Positions 25,668 to 40,449 of a DNA stretch of 64,000 bases are shown piece by piece; position 1 is the first letter of the stretch, and each line of letters opens with the position of its first letter. The position numbers were made by a program, and so were the translations under genes. The DNA is taken from contig OX393553.1 of the NCBI GenBank assembly GCA_947650365.1, forward strand, positions 40,409,949 to 40,473,948, in the 5' to 3' direction. Below the pieces are notes generated by a model that was not told the origin of the DNA, ran no database searches, and saw only the letters and a list, made by a program, of their open reading frames with translations. The stretch comes from Chamaelirium japonicum (taxonomy: Eukaryota; Streptophyta; Magnoliopsida; Liliales; Melanthiaceae).

Positions 25668-27079
25668 GATCCATTCTAATTCATTTGCACGAATATATCC
25701 ATTCTAATTCATCCGTACGATCCATTCTAATTCATTCGTACGATCCATTCTTATTAATTCCCATGAATGTATCCATTCTAATTCATACGTACAATCCATT
25801 CTAATTCATTTATACGATCCAATCTAATTCATTCATACAATCCATTCTAATTCATTCGCACAAATTTATCCATTCTAATTCATTCGTACGATCCATTCAA
25901 ATTCATTCGCACAATCTATTCTAATTCATTCGTACGTTCCATTCTAATTCATTAGCACGATCCATGCTAATTCATTCGTACGATCCATTCTATTTCATTC
26001 GTACGATCCATTCTAATTCATACGATCCATTCTATTTCATTCATACGATCCATTATAATTCATTCGCACGATCCATTCTAATTCATTCATACGATCCATT
26101 ATAATTCATTCGTACGATCCATTCTAATTCATTCGCACGATCCATTCTAATTCATTCATATGATCCAATCTAATACATTCATACGATCCATTCTAATTCA
26201 TTCGCACAATCTATTCTAATTCATTCGTACGTTCCATTCTAATTCATTAGCATGATCCATGCTAATTCATTCGTACGATCCATTCTATTTCATTCGTACG
26301 ATCCATTCTAATTCATACGATCCATTCTATTTCACTCATACAATCCATTCTAATTCATTCGCACGATCCATTCTAATTCATTCATACGATCCATTCTAAT
26401 TCATTCGTACGATCCATTCTAATTCATTCGCATGATCCATTCTAATTCATTCATACGATCCAATCTAATTCATTCACACGATCCATTCTAATTCAGTCGC
26501 ACAATCTATTCTAATTCTTTCGTACGATCCATTCTAATACATTCGTACGATCCATTCTAATTCATTAATACGATCCAATCTAATTCATTCATACGATCCA
26601 TTCTAATTCCTTCGTACGATCCATTCTAATTTATACAATCCATTCTATTTCATTCATACGATCCATTCTAATTCTTTCGCACGATCCATTCTAATTCATT
26701 CGTACGATCCATTCTAATTCATTCGCACGATCCATTCTAATTCATTCACACGATCCATTCTAATTCATTAATACCATCCATTATAATTCATTCGTACGAT
26801 CCATTCTAATTCATTCGCACGATCCATTCTAATTCATTCATACGATCCATTCTAATTCATTCATACAATCCATTCTAATTCATTCGCACGAATGTATCCA
26901 TTCTAATTCATTCGTACGATTCATTCTAATTCATTCGCACGATCCATTCTAATTCATTCATACGATCCATTCTAATTCATTCGCACGATCCATTCTAATT
27001 CATTCATACGATCCTTTCTAATTCATTCGTACGATCTATTCTAATTCATTCGCACGATCCATTCTAATTCATTCGCACG
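25668..27079 (+). repeat. Forward satellite block, third copy of the forward arm
   Basis: Matches the 3' three quarters of 18455-20349, starting at the units around CATTTGCACGAATATATCC. Has the cassette (CCCATGAATG near 25760), the TTAGCACGATCCATGCT repeat (about 25950) and a second 295-bp copy (TTAGCATGATCC about 26245). The start of the arm is missing, so the block begins with a new join at 25667. Confidence 0.92.
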
Positions 27080-28688
27080 AATGGATCGTACGAATGAATT
27101 AGAATGGATACATTCGTACGAATGAATTAGAATGGATCATACGAATGAGTAAGAATGGATCATACGAATGAATTAGAATGGAATGGATTGTATGAATGAA
27201 TTAGAATGGATCGTGCGAATGAATTAGAATGGATCGTACGAATGAATTAGAATGGATCGTACGAATGAATTAGAATGGATACATTCGTGCGAATGAATTA
27301 GAATAGATTGTGCGACATACAATCCATTCTAATTCATTCGTACGATCTATTCTAATTCATTCATACCATCCATTCTAATTCATTCATACAATCCATTCTA
27401 ATTCTTTCGCACGATCCTTTCTAATTCATTCGTACGATCCATTCTAATTGATCGTACGAAGGAATTAGAATGGATCGCATACATTCGTGCGAATGAATTA
27501 GAATGGATCGTGCAAATGAAATAGAATGGATCATACGAATGAATTAGAATGGATCGGATACATTCGTGGATCCATTCTAATTCATTTATACGATCTATTC
27601 TAATTCTTTTGGCACGAATGTATCCATTCTAATTCATTCGCACAAATGTATCCATTCTATCGTGCGAATGAATTAGAATGGATCGTGCGAATGAATTAGA
27701 ATGGATCGTACGAATGAATTAGAATGGATCGTATAAATCAATTAAAATGGATACATACAAATGAATAAGAATGGATCGTATGAATGAATTAGAATGGATC
27801 GTGCGTCGTACGAATGAATTAGAATGGATCGTACGTATGAATTAGAATGGATACATTCATGGGAATGAATAAGAATGGATCATACGAATGAATTAGAATG
27901 GATCATACAAATGAATTAGAATGGATATATTCGTGCAAATGAATTAGAATGGATCGTATGAATGAATTAGAATGGATCGTATGAATGAATTAGAATGGAT
28001 CGTATTAATGAATTAGAATGGATAGTACGAAGGAATTAGAATGGATCGTACTAATGAATTAGAATGGATCGTCCGAATGAATTAGAATGGATCGTACGAA
28101 TGAATTAGAATGGATACATTCGTGCGAATGAATTAGAATGGATCGTACGAATGAATTAGAATGGATCATACGAATGAATTAGAATGGATCGTACTAATGA
28201 AATAGAATGGATTGTACGAATAAATTAGAATGGATCGTACAAATGAATTAGAATGGATCGTGCGAATGAATTAGAATAGATTGTGCGAATGAATTAGAAT
28301 GGATCGTACGAATGAATTAGAACGGATCATAATAATGGATCGTACGAATGAAATAGAATGGATCGTACGAATGAATTAGCATGGATCGTGCTAATGAATT
28401 AGAATGGATCGTACGAATGAAATAGAATGGATTGTACGAATGAATTAAAATGGATCGTACGAATAAATTAGCATGGATCGTGCTAATGAATTAGAATGGA
28501 ACGTACGATTGAATTAGAATGGATCGTAGAATGGATCATATGAATTAATTACATTGGATCGTATGAATGAATTAGAATGGGTCATACGAATGAATTAGAA
28601 TAGATCGTACGAAGGAATTAGAATGGATCGTACGAAGGAATTAGAATGGATACATTCGTGCGAAGGAATTAGAATGGATACATTCGTA
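27080..28688. repeat. Short inverted blocks, then reverse block
   Basis: Reverse 27080-27315, forward 27316-27449, reverse 27450-27568, forward 27569-27659, reverse 27660-28688. The five turns (GTGCGACATACAATCC, CTAATTGATCGTACG, CATTCGTGGATCC, CTATCGTGCG and the entry turn) recur in the same order at 39042-39645. The long reverse block includes the TTAGCA/TGCTAA pair at 28376 and 28468. Similarity to 39.6-40.3 kb fades near 28310. Confidence 0.92.
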
Positions 28689-30769
28689 GGATCCATTCTA
28701 TTTCATTCGTATGATCCATTCTAATTCCTTCGTACAATCCATTCTATTTCATTCGTACGATCCATTCTTACTCATTCGTACGATCCATTCTAATTCATTC
28801 GTACAAATGTATCCATTCTAATTCATTCGTACGATCCATTCTAATTCATTCGTATGATCCATTCATTCTAATTCATTCGTATGATCCATTCTAATTCCTT
28901 CGTACGATCTATGATCGTATGAATGAATTAGAATGGATCGTACGAATGAATTTGAATGGATACATTCGTCGCATAATCTATTCTAATTCATTCGTACGAT
29001 TCATTCTAATTCATTCGTACGATCCATTCTATTTCATTCCCACGATCCATTCTAATTCATTCGCACGAATGTATCCATTCAAATTCATTCTTACGATCCA
29101 TTCTAATTCATTCATACAATCCATTCTAATTCTTTCACACGATCCATTCTAATTCATTCGTACGATCTATTCTAATTCATTCGTACGATCCATTCTAATT
29201 TATTTGTACGATCCATTCTAATTCATTCGTATGACCCATTCTAATTCATTCGCACGAATGTATCCATTCTAATTCATTCTTACGATCCATTCTAATTCAT
29301 TCGCACAATCTAATCTAATTCATTCATACGATCCATTCTAATTCATTCGCACGAATGTATCCATACGAATGAATTAGAATGGATACATTCGTGCGAATGA
29401 ATTAGAATGGATCATACTAATGAGTAAGAATAGATCGTACGAAAGAAATAGAATGGATTGTACGAATTAATTTGAATGGATTGATTCGTGCGAATGAATT
29501 ATAATAGATTGTGCGAATGAATTAGAATGGATCGTACGAATGAATTAGAATGGATAAATTCGTGCAAATGAATTAGAATGGATTGTATGAATGGGTAAGA
29601 ATGGATCGTACGAATGAATTAGAATGGATTGAATTAGAATGAATCGTACGAATGAATTAGAATGGATCGTATGAATGAATTAGAACAAAGGAATTAGAAT
29701 GGACCTACGAAGGAATTAGAATAGATCGTACGAAGGAATTAGAATGGATCGTACGAATGAATTAGAATGGATACATTCGTGCGAAAGAATTAGAATAGAT
29801 CGTATGAATGAATTAGAATGGATCGTGCGAATGAATTAGAATGGATCGTGCGAATGAATAAGAATGGATCGTACGATCCATTCTTACTCATTTGTATGAT
29901 CCATTCTAATTCATTCGCACGAATGTATCCATTCTAATTCATTTAGAATGGATACATTCGTGCGAATGAATTAGAATGGATCGTACGAAGGAATTAGAAT
30001 GGATCGTACGTACGAAGGAATTAAAATAGATTGTGCGAATGAATTAGAATGGAACGTACGATCTAATTCATTCGCACGATCCATTCGAATTCACTCATAC
30101 GATGCATTCTAATTCATTCATACGATCTATTCTAATTCATTCGTATGATCCATTCTAATACATTCATACGATCCATTCTAATTCATTCGTACGATCCATT
30201 CCAATTCATTCGCACGATCCATTCTAATTCATTCATACGATCCAATCTAATTCATTCATACGATCCATTCTAATTCATTCGTATGATCCATTCTAATTCA
30301 TTCGCACGATCCATTCCAATTCTAATTCATTCGCACGAATGTATCCATTCTAATTCATTCGTACATGTATTAATTCATTCGTATGATCCATTCTAATTCA
30401 TTCATACGATCCATTCTAATTCATTCGTACAATCCATTCTATTTCATTCGTACGATCCATTCTAATTCATTCGTACGATCCATTCTAATTCATTCGTACG
30501 ATCCATTCTAATTCATTCATACGATCAATTCTAATTCATTCGTACGATCCATTCTAATTCATTCGCATGATCCATTCTATTTCATTCGTACGATCCATTC
30601 TTACTCATTCGTATGATCCATTCTAATTCATTCGCACGAATCTATCCATTCTAATTCATTCGTACAATCCATTCTAATTCATTCGTACGATCAATTCTAA
30701 TTCATTCGCACGAATGTATCCATTCTAATTCATTCGTACGATCCATTCTAATTCCTTCGTACGATCCAA
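28689..30769. repeat. Inverted block mosaic, copy of 41.7-43.8 kb
   Basis: Forward 28689-28912, reverse 28913-28970, forward 28971-29364, reverse 29365-29873, forward 29874-29941, reverse 29942-30060, forward 30061-30769. All six internal turns recur about 13.03 kb downstream. Rare markers include TCGCATAATCTATTC (28969) and CGTACATGTAT (30361, also near 41334 and 43441). A 77-codon open frame at 28919-29152 spans two turns and is not a gene. Confidence 0.92.
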
Positions 30770-33670
30770 TGAATTAGAATAGATTGTGCGAATGAATTAA
30801 AATGGATCGTACGAATGAATTAGAATGGATACATTCGTGAGAATGAATTAGAATGGATACATTCGTGCGAAAGAATTAGAATAGATCGTATGAATGAATT
30901 AGAATGGATCGTATGAATGAATTAGAATGGATCATGCGAATGAATTAGTATGGATCGTGCTAATGAATTAGATTGGAACGTACGAATGAATTAGAATAGA
31001 TTGTGCGAATGAATTAGAATGGATCGTGCGAATGAATTAGAATAGATCGTACGAACGAATTAGAATGGATCGTATGAATGAATTAGAATGGATCGTACGA
31101 ATGAATTAGAATGGATACATTCGTGCGAATGAATTAGAATGGATCGTATGAATGAATTAGAATGGATCGTATGAGTGAATTCGAATGGATCGTGCGTGAG
31201 TAAGAATGGATCGTACGAATGAAATAGAATGGATTGTACAAATAAATTAGAATGGATACAGAATGAATTAGAATGGATCTTGCGTCGTACGAATGAATTA
31301 GAATGGATCGTATTAATGAATTAGAATGGATCGTGCGAAAGAATTAGAATAGATCGTACGAATGAATTAGAATGGATCGTATGAATGAATTAGAATGGAT
31401 ACATACGAATGAATTAGAATGGATCGTATGAATGAATTAGATTGGATCGTATGAATGAATTAGAATGGATCGTGCGTCGTACTTATGAATTAGAATGGAT
31501 CGTATGAATGAATTTGATTGGATCGTATGAATGAATTAGAATGGATCATACGATTGAGTAAGAATGGATCGTACGAATGAAATAGAATAGATCGTATGAA
31601 TGAATTAGAATGGATCGTGCTAATGAATTAGAATTGATCGTACGAATGAATTAGAATAGATTGTGCGAATGAATTAGAATGGATCATTCGAATGCATTAG
31701 AATGGATCGTGCGAATGAATTAGAATGGATCGTACGAATGAATTAGAATGGATACATTCGTGCAAAAGAATTAGAATGGATTGTATGAATGAATTAGAAT
31801 GGATCGTGCGAATGAATTAGAATGGATCGTACGAATGAATTAGAATGGATACATTCGTGCGAATGAATTAGAATGGATTGTACGAATGAATTAGAATGGA
31901 TCGTACGAATGAATTAGAATGGATCGTGTGAAAGAATTAGAATGGATTGTATGAATGAATTAGAATGGATCGTATGAATGAATTAGAATGGATCGTGCGA
32001 ATGAATTAGAATTGATCGTACGAATGAATTAGAATGGATCGTATGAGTGAATTAGAATTGATCGTGCGAATAAATTAGAATGGATTGTACGAATGAATTA
32101 GAGTGGATACATTCGTGCGAATGAATTAGAATGGATCGTACGAATGAGTAAGAATGGATCATACGAATGAAATAGAATGGATCGTACGTATCAATTAGAA
32201 TGGATACATTCATGGGAATGAATTAGAATGGATCGTACGAAGGAATTAGAATGGATCGTACGAAGGAATTAGAATGGATCATACGAATGAATTAGAATGG
32301 ATACATTCGTGCAAAAGAATTAGAATGGATTGTATGAATGAATTAGAATGGATCGTGCTAATGAATTAGAATGTATCGTACGAATGAATTAGAATAGATT
32401 GTGCGAATGAATTAGAATGGATCGTACGAATGAATTAGAGTGGATCGTACTAATGGATCGTACAAATGAAATGGAATGGATCGTACGAATGAATTAGCAT
32501 GGATCGTGCTAATGAATTAGAATGGAACGTACGAATGAATTTGAATAGATTGTGCGAATGAATTAGAATGGATCGTACGAATGAATTAGAATGGATCGTA
32601 CGAATGAATTAGAATGGATCGTGCTAATGAATTAGGATGGATCGTACTTATGAATTTGAATGGATCGTACGTGCGAATGAATTAGAATGGATTATACGAA
32701 TGAAATAGAATGGATCATACGAATGAAATAGAATGGATCGTAAGAAGGAATTAGAATGGATCATACGAATGAATTTGAATGGATCGTGCTAATGAATTAG
32801 AATGAATTAGAATGGATCATACGAATGAATTAGAATGAATCATACGAATGAATTTGAATGGATCGTGCCAAAGAATTAGAGTGGATACATTCGTGCGAAT
32901 GAATTAGAATGGATTGTATGAATGAATTAGATTGGATCGTATTAATGAATTAGAATGGATCGTGCGAATGAATTAGAATGGATCGTACGAATGAATTAGA
33001 ATGGATACATTCATGCGATCGAATTAGAATGGATCGTGCGAATGAATTAGAATGGATCGAATTAGAATGGATTCATTCGTTCGAATGAATTAGAATGGGT
33101 CATACGATTGAGTAAGAATGGATCGTACGAATGAAATAGAATGGATCTTATGAATGAAATAGAATGGATTGTATGAATGAATTAGAATGGATCGTACGAA
33201 TGAATTAGAATGGATCGTGTGAAAGAATTTGAATGGATCGTGCTAATGAATTAGAATCGATCGTACGAATGAATTAGAATAGATTGTGCGAATGAATTAG
33301 AATGGATCGTACGAATGAATTAGAATGGATACATTCGTACGAAGGAATTAGAATGGATCGTACGAATGTATTAGAATAGATTGTGCGAATGAATTAGAAT
33401 GGATCGTACGAATGAAGTAGAATGGATACATTCGTGCGAATGAATTAGAATGGATCGTACGAATGAGTAAGAATGGATCGTACGATTGAAATAGAATGGA
33501 TTGTATGAATGAATTAGAATGGATTCATTCGAATGAATTAGAATGGATCATGTGAAAGAATTAGAATGGATTATATGAATGAATTAGAATGGATCGTATG
33601 AATGAATTAGAATGGATCATACGAATGAATTAGAATGGATCGTACGATTGAATTAGAATGGATACATTCC
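30770..33670 (-). repeat. Long reverse satellite block
   Basis: Counterpart of the 5' part of 12984-16923. Carries GTATGAGTGAATTCG (about 31166), GTGCGTGAGTAAG, the TTAGCA/TGCTAA pair at 32494, and a run with CATTCATGGG (about 32210). The end turn GATACATTCCGAACGATCC recurs at 60802 with one base changed. No gene seen. Confidence 0.94.
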
Positions 33671-35726
33671 GAACGATCCATTCTAATTCATTCGTACAAT
33701 CTATTCTAATTCATTCATACAATCCATTCTAATTCATACGTACGAATGAATTAGAATGGATCGTACGAATGAATTAGAATGGATCGTATGAATGAAATAG
33801 AATGGATCGCACTTATGACTTAGAATGGATCGTACGAATGAATTAGAATGGATCGTACGAATGAATTAGAATAGATCGTACGAATGAATTAGAATGGATA
33901 CATTTATGCGAATGAATTAGAATGGATCGTACGAATAAGTAAGAATGGATAGTATGAATGAATTAGAATGGATCGTGCGAATGAATTAGAATGGATCGTG
34001 CGAATGAATTAGAATGGATCATACGAATGAATTAGAATGGATCGTATGAGTACGAATGAGTAAGAATGGATCGTACGAATGAAATAGAATGGATTGTACG
34101 AATGAATTAGAATGGATCATACGAATGAATTAGAATGGATCGTGTGAAAGAATTAGAATCGATCGTACGAATGAATTAGAACGTATACATTCGTGCAAAA
34201 GAATTAGAATGGATTGTATGAATGAATTAGAATGGATCGTGCTAATGAATTAGAATGGATCGTACGAATGAATTAACAGTATGAATGAATTAGAATAGAT
34301 TGTGCGAAACGTACGAATGAATTAGAATAGATTGTGCGAATGAATTAGAATGGATCGTACGAATGAATTAGAATCAATAAATTCGTGCGAATGAATTAGA
34401 ATGGATTGTACGAATGAATTAGAATGGATCGTACAAATGAATTAGAATGGATCGTACGAATGAATTAGAATGGATATATTCGTGCAAATAAATTAGAATG
34501 GATCGTATGAATGAATTAGAATAGATCGTACAAATGAATTAGAGTGGATCGTACGAATGAATTAGAATGGATCGTACGAATGAATTAGAATTGATCATAC
34601 GAATGAGTAAGAATGGATCGTATGAATGAATTAGATTGGATCGTATGAATGAATTAGAATGGATCGTGCGAATGAATAAGAATGGATCGTACGAATGAAA
34701 TAGAATGGATTGTACGAATGAGTTAGAATGGATCGTACGAATGAATTAGAATGGATCGTATGAATGAATTAGAATGGATCGTGCGAATGAATTCTAATTC
34801 ATTCGTACGTGCGAATGAATTAGAATGGATCGTACAAAGGAATTAGAATGGATCGTACGAAGGAATTAGAATGTATACATTCGTGCGAATGAATTAGAAT
34901 GGATCATACGAATGAATTAGAATAGATTGTGCGAATGAATTAGAATGGATCATTCGAATGAATTAGAATGGATACATTCGTTCGAATGAATTAGAATGGA
35001 TCGTATGAATGAATTAGATTGGATCGTATGAATGAATTAGAATGGATCGTGCGAAGGAATTAGAATGGATCGTACGTGCGAATGAATTAGAATGGATTGT
35101 ATGAATGAATTAGAATGGATGTTACGAATGAATTAGAATGGATCGTGCGAATAAATTAGAATAGATCGTACGAATGAATTAGAATGGATCGTATTAACGA
35201 ATTAGAATGGATCATTCAAATGAATTAGAATGGATCGTACGAATGAATTAGAATGGATCGTATGAAAGAATTAGAATAGATACATACGAATGAATTAGAA
35301 TGGATCGTATGAATGAATTAGATTGGATCGTATGAATGAATTAGAATGGATCGTACAAATGAATTAGAATGGATCGTACGAATGAATTCGAATGGATACA
35401 TTCGTGCGAATAAATTAGAATGGATCATACGAATGAGTAAGAATGGATCATACGAATAAAATAGAATGGATTGTACGAATGAATTAGAATGGATCGTACG
35501 AATGAATTAGAATGGATACATTCGTGCGAATTAATTAGAATGGATCGTATGAATGAATTAGAATGGATCGTATGAATGAATTAGAATGGATTGTGCGAAT
35601 GAATTAGAATGGATCGTACGAATGACTTAGCATGGATCGTGCTAATGAATTAGAATGGAACGTACGAATGAATTAGAATGGATCGTAGAATGGATCGTAT
35701 GAATGAATTAGATTGGATCGTATGTC
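33671..35726. repeat. Short forward block then long reverse block
   Basis: Forward 33671-33740, reverse 33741-35726 with the one-unit forward island at 34792-34808. The markers CGTATGAGTACGAATGAG (about 34044) and CAGTATGAATG (about 34267) tie 34.03-34.74 kb to the reverse arm of the 3.55-kb segment. This module is inserted here relative to macro-repeat copy 1. TTAGCA/TGCTAA pair at 35627. Confidence 0.92.
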
Positions 35727-37235
35727 GTACAATCCATTCTAATTCATTCGTACGATCCATTCTAATTCATTCGCACGAATGTATCCATTCTAATTCATTC
35801 GTACGATCCATTCTAATTCCTTCGTACGATCCGATGAATTAGAATAGATTGTGCGAATGAATTATAATGGATCGTACGAATGAATTAGAATGGATACAAT
35901 CGCGCGAATGAATTAGAATGGATACATTCGTGCAAAAGAATTAGAATAGATCGTATGAATGAATTAGAATTGATCGTATGAATGAATTAGAATATATTGT
36001 GCGAATGAATTAGAATGGATTGTATTAATGAATTAGAATGGATCGTACGAATGAATTAGAATGGATCATACGAATGAATTAGAATGGATCGTACGAATGA
36101 ATTAGAATGGATCGTGCTAATGAATTAGAATGGATCGTACGAATGAATTAGAATGGATATATTCGTGTAAATGAATTAGAATGGATCGTATGAATGAATT
36201 AGAATGGATCGTATGAATGAATTAGAAACATTCGTGCGAATGAATTAGAATGGATCGTACGAATGAATTAGAATGGATCGTACGAATGAATTAGAAAGGA
36301 TCGTGTGAAAGAATTAGAATAGATTGTATGAATGAATTAGAATGGATCGTGCGAATGAATTAGAATGGATCGTACGAATGACTTAGAATTGATCGTATGA
36401 ATGAATTAGAATGGATCGTGCAAATGAATTAGAATGGATCGTACGAATGAATTAGAATGGATACATTCGTGCGAATGAATTAGAATCGATCGTACGAATG
36501 AATTAGAATGGATCGTACGAATGAAATAGAATGGATTGTACGTATGAATTAGAATGGATCGTGCGAATGAATTAGAATGGATCATACGAATGAATTAGAA
36601 TGGATACATTCGTGCGAATGAATTAGAATGGATCGTATGAATGAATTAGAATGGATTGTATGAATGTATCCATTCTAATTCATTCTAATTCATTCATACG
36701 ATCCATTCTAATTCATTTGCATGAATATATCCATTCTAATACATTCGTATGATCCATTCTAATTCATTCGTACGATCCATTCTAATTCATTCGCACAATC
36801 TATTCTAATTCATTCGTACGATCGATTCTAATTCATTAGCATGATCCATTCTAATTCATTCGCACAATCTATTCTAATTCCGAATGAATTAGAGTGGATC
36901 GTATGAATGAATTAGAATGGATCGTGTGAAAGAATTAGAATGGATTGTATGAATGAATTAGAATGGATCGTATAAATGAATTAGAATGGATCATTGGAAT
37001 GAATTAGAATGGATCGTACGAATGAATTAGAATGGATACATTTGTGTGAACGAATTAGAATGGATCGTACAAATGGATAAGAATGGATCGTACGAATAAA
37101 ATAGAATGGATCATACGAATGAATTAGAATGGATCGTGCGAATGAATTAGAATGGATCGTACGAATGAATTAGAGTGGATACATTCGTACGAATGAATTA
37201 GAATGGATCATACGAATGGGTAAGAATGGATCGTA
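35727..37235. repeat. Inverted block mosaic, counterpart of 16924-18454
   Basis: Forward 35727-35833, reverse 35834-36661, forward 36662-36880, reverse 36881-37235. Order and breakpoints match the first macro-repeat copy. The ATTCTAATTCATTCTAATTC duplication is again at the start of the second forward block (about 36670). Confidence 0.93.
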
Positions 37236-39042
37236 CTCTAATTCATTCGCACGAATGTATCCATTCTAATTTATTCGTACGATCCCTTCTTATTCATTCG
37301 CACGATCCATTCTAATTCATTCATACAATCCATTCTAATTCTTTTGCACGAATGTATCCATTCTAATTCTTTCATACGATCCATTCTAATTCATTCGTAC
37401 GATCCATTCTAATTCATTCGCACGATCCATTCTAATTCATTCATACGATCCAATCTAATTCATTCTTACGATCCATTCTTACTCAATCGTATGATCCATT
37501 CTAATTCATTCGTACGATCCATTCGAATTCATTCGTATGATCCATTCTAATTCATTCGTACGATCCATTCTAATTCATTCATACGATCCATTCTAATTCA
37601 TTTGCACGAATATAGCCATTCTAATTCATTCGTACGATCCATTCTAATTCATTTGTACGATCCATTCTTATTTATTCCCATGAATGTATCCATTCTAATT
37701 CATACGTACGATCCATTCTAATTTATTTATACGATCCAATCTAATTCATTAATACAATCCATTCTAATTCATTCGCACGAATTTATCAATTCTAATTCAT
37801 TCGTACGATCCATTCTAATTCATTCGCACAATCTATTCTAATTCATTCGTACGTTCCATTCTAATTCATTAGCACGATCCATGCTAATTCATTCGTACGA
37901 TCCATTCTATTTCATTCGTACGATCCATTCTAATTCATACGATCCATTCTATTTCATTCATACGATCCATTCTAATTCATTCGCACGATCCATTCTAATT
38001 CATTCATACGATCCTTTCTAATTCATTCGTACGATCCATTCTAATTCATTCGCACGATCCATTCTAATTCATTCATATGATCCAATCTAATTCATTCATA
38101 CGATCCATTTTAATTCATTCGCACAATCTATTCTAATTCATTCGTACGTTCCATTCTAATTCATTAGCACGATCCATGCTAATTCATTCGTACGATCCAT
38201 TCTATTTCATTCGTACGATCCATTCTAATTCATACGATCCATTCTATTTCATTCATAAGATCCATTCTAATCTATTCGCACGATCCATTCTAATTCATTC
38301 ATACGATCCATTCTAATTCATTCGTATGATCCATTCTAATTCATTCGCACGATCCATTCTAATTCATTCATACGATCCAATCTAATTCATTCATACGATC
38401 CATTCTAATTCATTCGCACAATCTATTCTAATTCATTCGTACGTTCCATTCTAATTCATTAGCACGATCCATGCTAATTCATTCGTACGATCCATTCTAT
38501 TTCATTCGTACGATCCATTCTAATTCATACGATCCATTCTATTTCATTCATACGATCCATTCTAATTCATTCGCACGATCCATTCTAATTCATTCATACG
38601 ATCCATTCTAATTCATTCGTACGATCCATTCTAATTCATTCGCACGATCCATTCTAATTCATTCATACGATCCAATCTAATTCATTCATACGATCCATTA
38701 TAATTCATTCGCACAATCTATTCTAATTCATTCGTACGATCCATTCTAATTCATTCGTACGATCCATTCTAATTCATTAATACGATCCAATCTAATTCAT
38801 TCATACGATCCATTCTAATTCATTCATACAATCCATTCTAATTCATTCGCACGAATGCATCTATTCTAATTCATTCGTACGATCCATTCTAATTAATTCG
38901 CACGATCCATTCTAATTCATTCATACGATCCATTCTAATTCATTCGCACGATCCATTCTAATTCATTCATACGATCAATTCAAATTCATTCGTACGATCC
39001 ATTCTAATTCATTCGCACGATCCATTCTAATTCATTCGCACG
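37236..39042 (+). repeat. Forward satellite block with three 295-bp repeats
   Basis: Fourth version of the forward arm. Cassette near 37678 (CCCATGAATG), then TTAGCACGATCCATGCT at 37869, 38164 and 38459. The sister arms have two such repeats. Ends in CATTCGCACGAATGGATCG at 39042. Confidence 0.94.
37871..38755 (+). repeat. 295-bp higher-order repeat, three copies
   Basis: Each copy has thirteen units: twelve of 23 bp and one of 19 bp (276+19). I counted these units directly in 37871-38165. Marker units keep their order: CATGCT, CTATTTC, the 19-bp unit with TAATTCATACGATCC, CTATTTC, CAATCT, CGCACAATCTATTC, CGTACGTTCC, TTAGCAC. The third copy loses its TTCC/TTAGCAC end. Two-copy versions lie at about 19067-19656, 22621-23190 and 25952-26530. 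Confidence 0.93.
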
Positions 39043-40449
39043 AATGGATCGTACGAATGAATTAGAATGGATATATTCGTTCGAATGAATTAGAATGGAT
39101 CATACGAATGAGTAAGAATGGATCGTATGAATGAATTAGAATGGAATGGATTGTATGAATGAATTAGAATGGATCGTGCGAATGAATTAGAATGGATCGT
39201 ACGAATGAATTAGAATGGATCGTACGAATGAATTAGAATGGATACATTCGTGCGAATGAATTAGAATAGATTGTGCGACATACAATCCATTCTAATTCAT
39301 TCGTACGATCTATTCTAATTCATTCGTACGATCCATTCTAATTCATTCATACAATCCATTCTAATTCTTTCGCATGATCCTTTCAAATTCATTCATACGA
39401 TCCATTCTAATTGATCGTACGAAGGAATTAGAATGGATCGGATACATTCGTGCGAATGAATTAGAATGGATCGTGCGAATGAATTAGAAAGGATCGTACG
39501 AATGAATTAGAATTGATCGTACGAAGGAATTAGAATGGATCGGATACATTCGTGGATCCATTCTAATTCATTCATACGATCTATTCTAATTCTATCGCAC
39601 GAATGTATCCATTCTAATTCATTCGCACGAATGTATCCAATCTATCGTGCGAATGAATTAGAATGGATTAGAATGGATCGTGCGAATGAATTAGAATGGA
39701 TCGTACGAATGAATTAGAATGGATCGTATGAATCAATTAGAATGGATACATACGAATGAATTAGAATGGATCGTATGAATGAGTTAGATTGGATCGTATG
39801 AATGAATTAGAATGGATCGTGCGTCGTACGAATGAATTAGAATGGATTGTACGTATGAATTAGAATGGATACATTCATGGGAATGAATAAGAATGGATCG
39901 TACGAATGAATTAGAATGGATCGTACGAATGAATTAGAATGGATATATTTGTGCAAATTAACTAGAATGGATCGTATGAATGAATTAGAATGGATCGTAT
40001 TAATGAATTAGAATGGATCGTAAGAAGGAATTAGAATGGATCGTACTAATGAATTAGAATGGATCGTGCGAATGAATTAGAATGGATCGTACGAATGAAT
40101 TAGAATGGATACATTCGTGCGACTGAATTAGAATGGATCGTACGAATGAATTAGAATGGATCGTACGAATAAATTAGAATGGATCATACGAATGAAATAG
40201 AATGGATTGTACGAATAAATTAGAATGGATCGTACGAATGAATTAGAATGGATCGTGCGAATGAATTAGAATAGATTGTGCGAATGAATTAGAATGGATC
40301 GTATGAATGAATTAGAATGGATACATTCGTGCGAATGAATTAGAATGTATCATACGAATGAGTAAGAATGGATCGTACGAATGAAATAGAATGGATTGTA
40401 CGAAGGAATTAGAATGGATCGTACGAATGAATTAGAATGGATACATTCC
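39043..40449. repeat. Short inverted blocks, then reverse block
   Basis: Reverse 39043-39280, forward 39281-39412, reverse 39413-39554, forward 39555-39645, reverse 39646-40449. Breakpoints match 27080-27660. Ends in GATACATTCCTACAATCC near 40449. A 60-codon open frame at 39535-39717 crosses two turns and has no gene character. Confidence 0.92.

Larger units (their letters stand above)
12733..30569. repeat. Macro-repeat copy 1 (about 18 kb)
   Basis: Landmarks here recur in order in 30.57-43.8 kb: turn 12983/30769, GTGCGTGAGTAAG 13410/31190, one-unit island 15952/34792, turns 17030/35833, 17935/36661, 18150/36880 and 18454/37235, then 27079/39042, 27315/39280 and 28970/42018. Copy 1 is longer because of the internal 3.55-kb duplication at 17.8-25.0 kb and the partial third copy. 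The offset changes stepwise (about 17.78, 18.84, 18.73, 11.96 and 13.03 kb), which marks insertions and deletions between copies. Confidence 0.85.

Noticed and set aside
28919-29152. 77-codon open frame
   Set aside because: Spans a reverse block and a forward block with a turn near 28970. The peptide is the satellite peptide in both directions.
39535-39717. 60-codon open frame
   Set aside because: Crosses two orientation switches (39554 and 39645) and is built only of satellite units.
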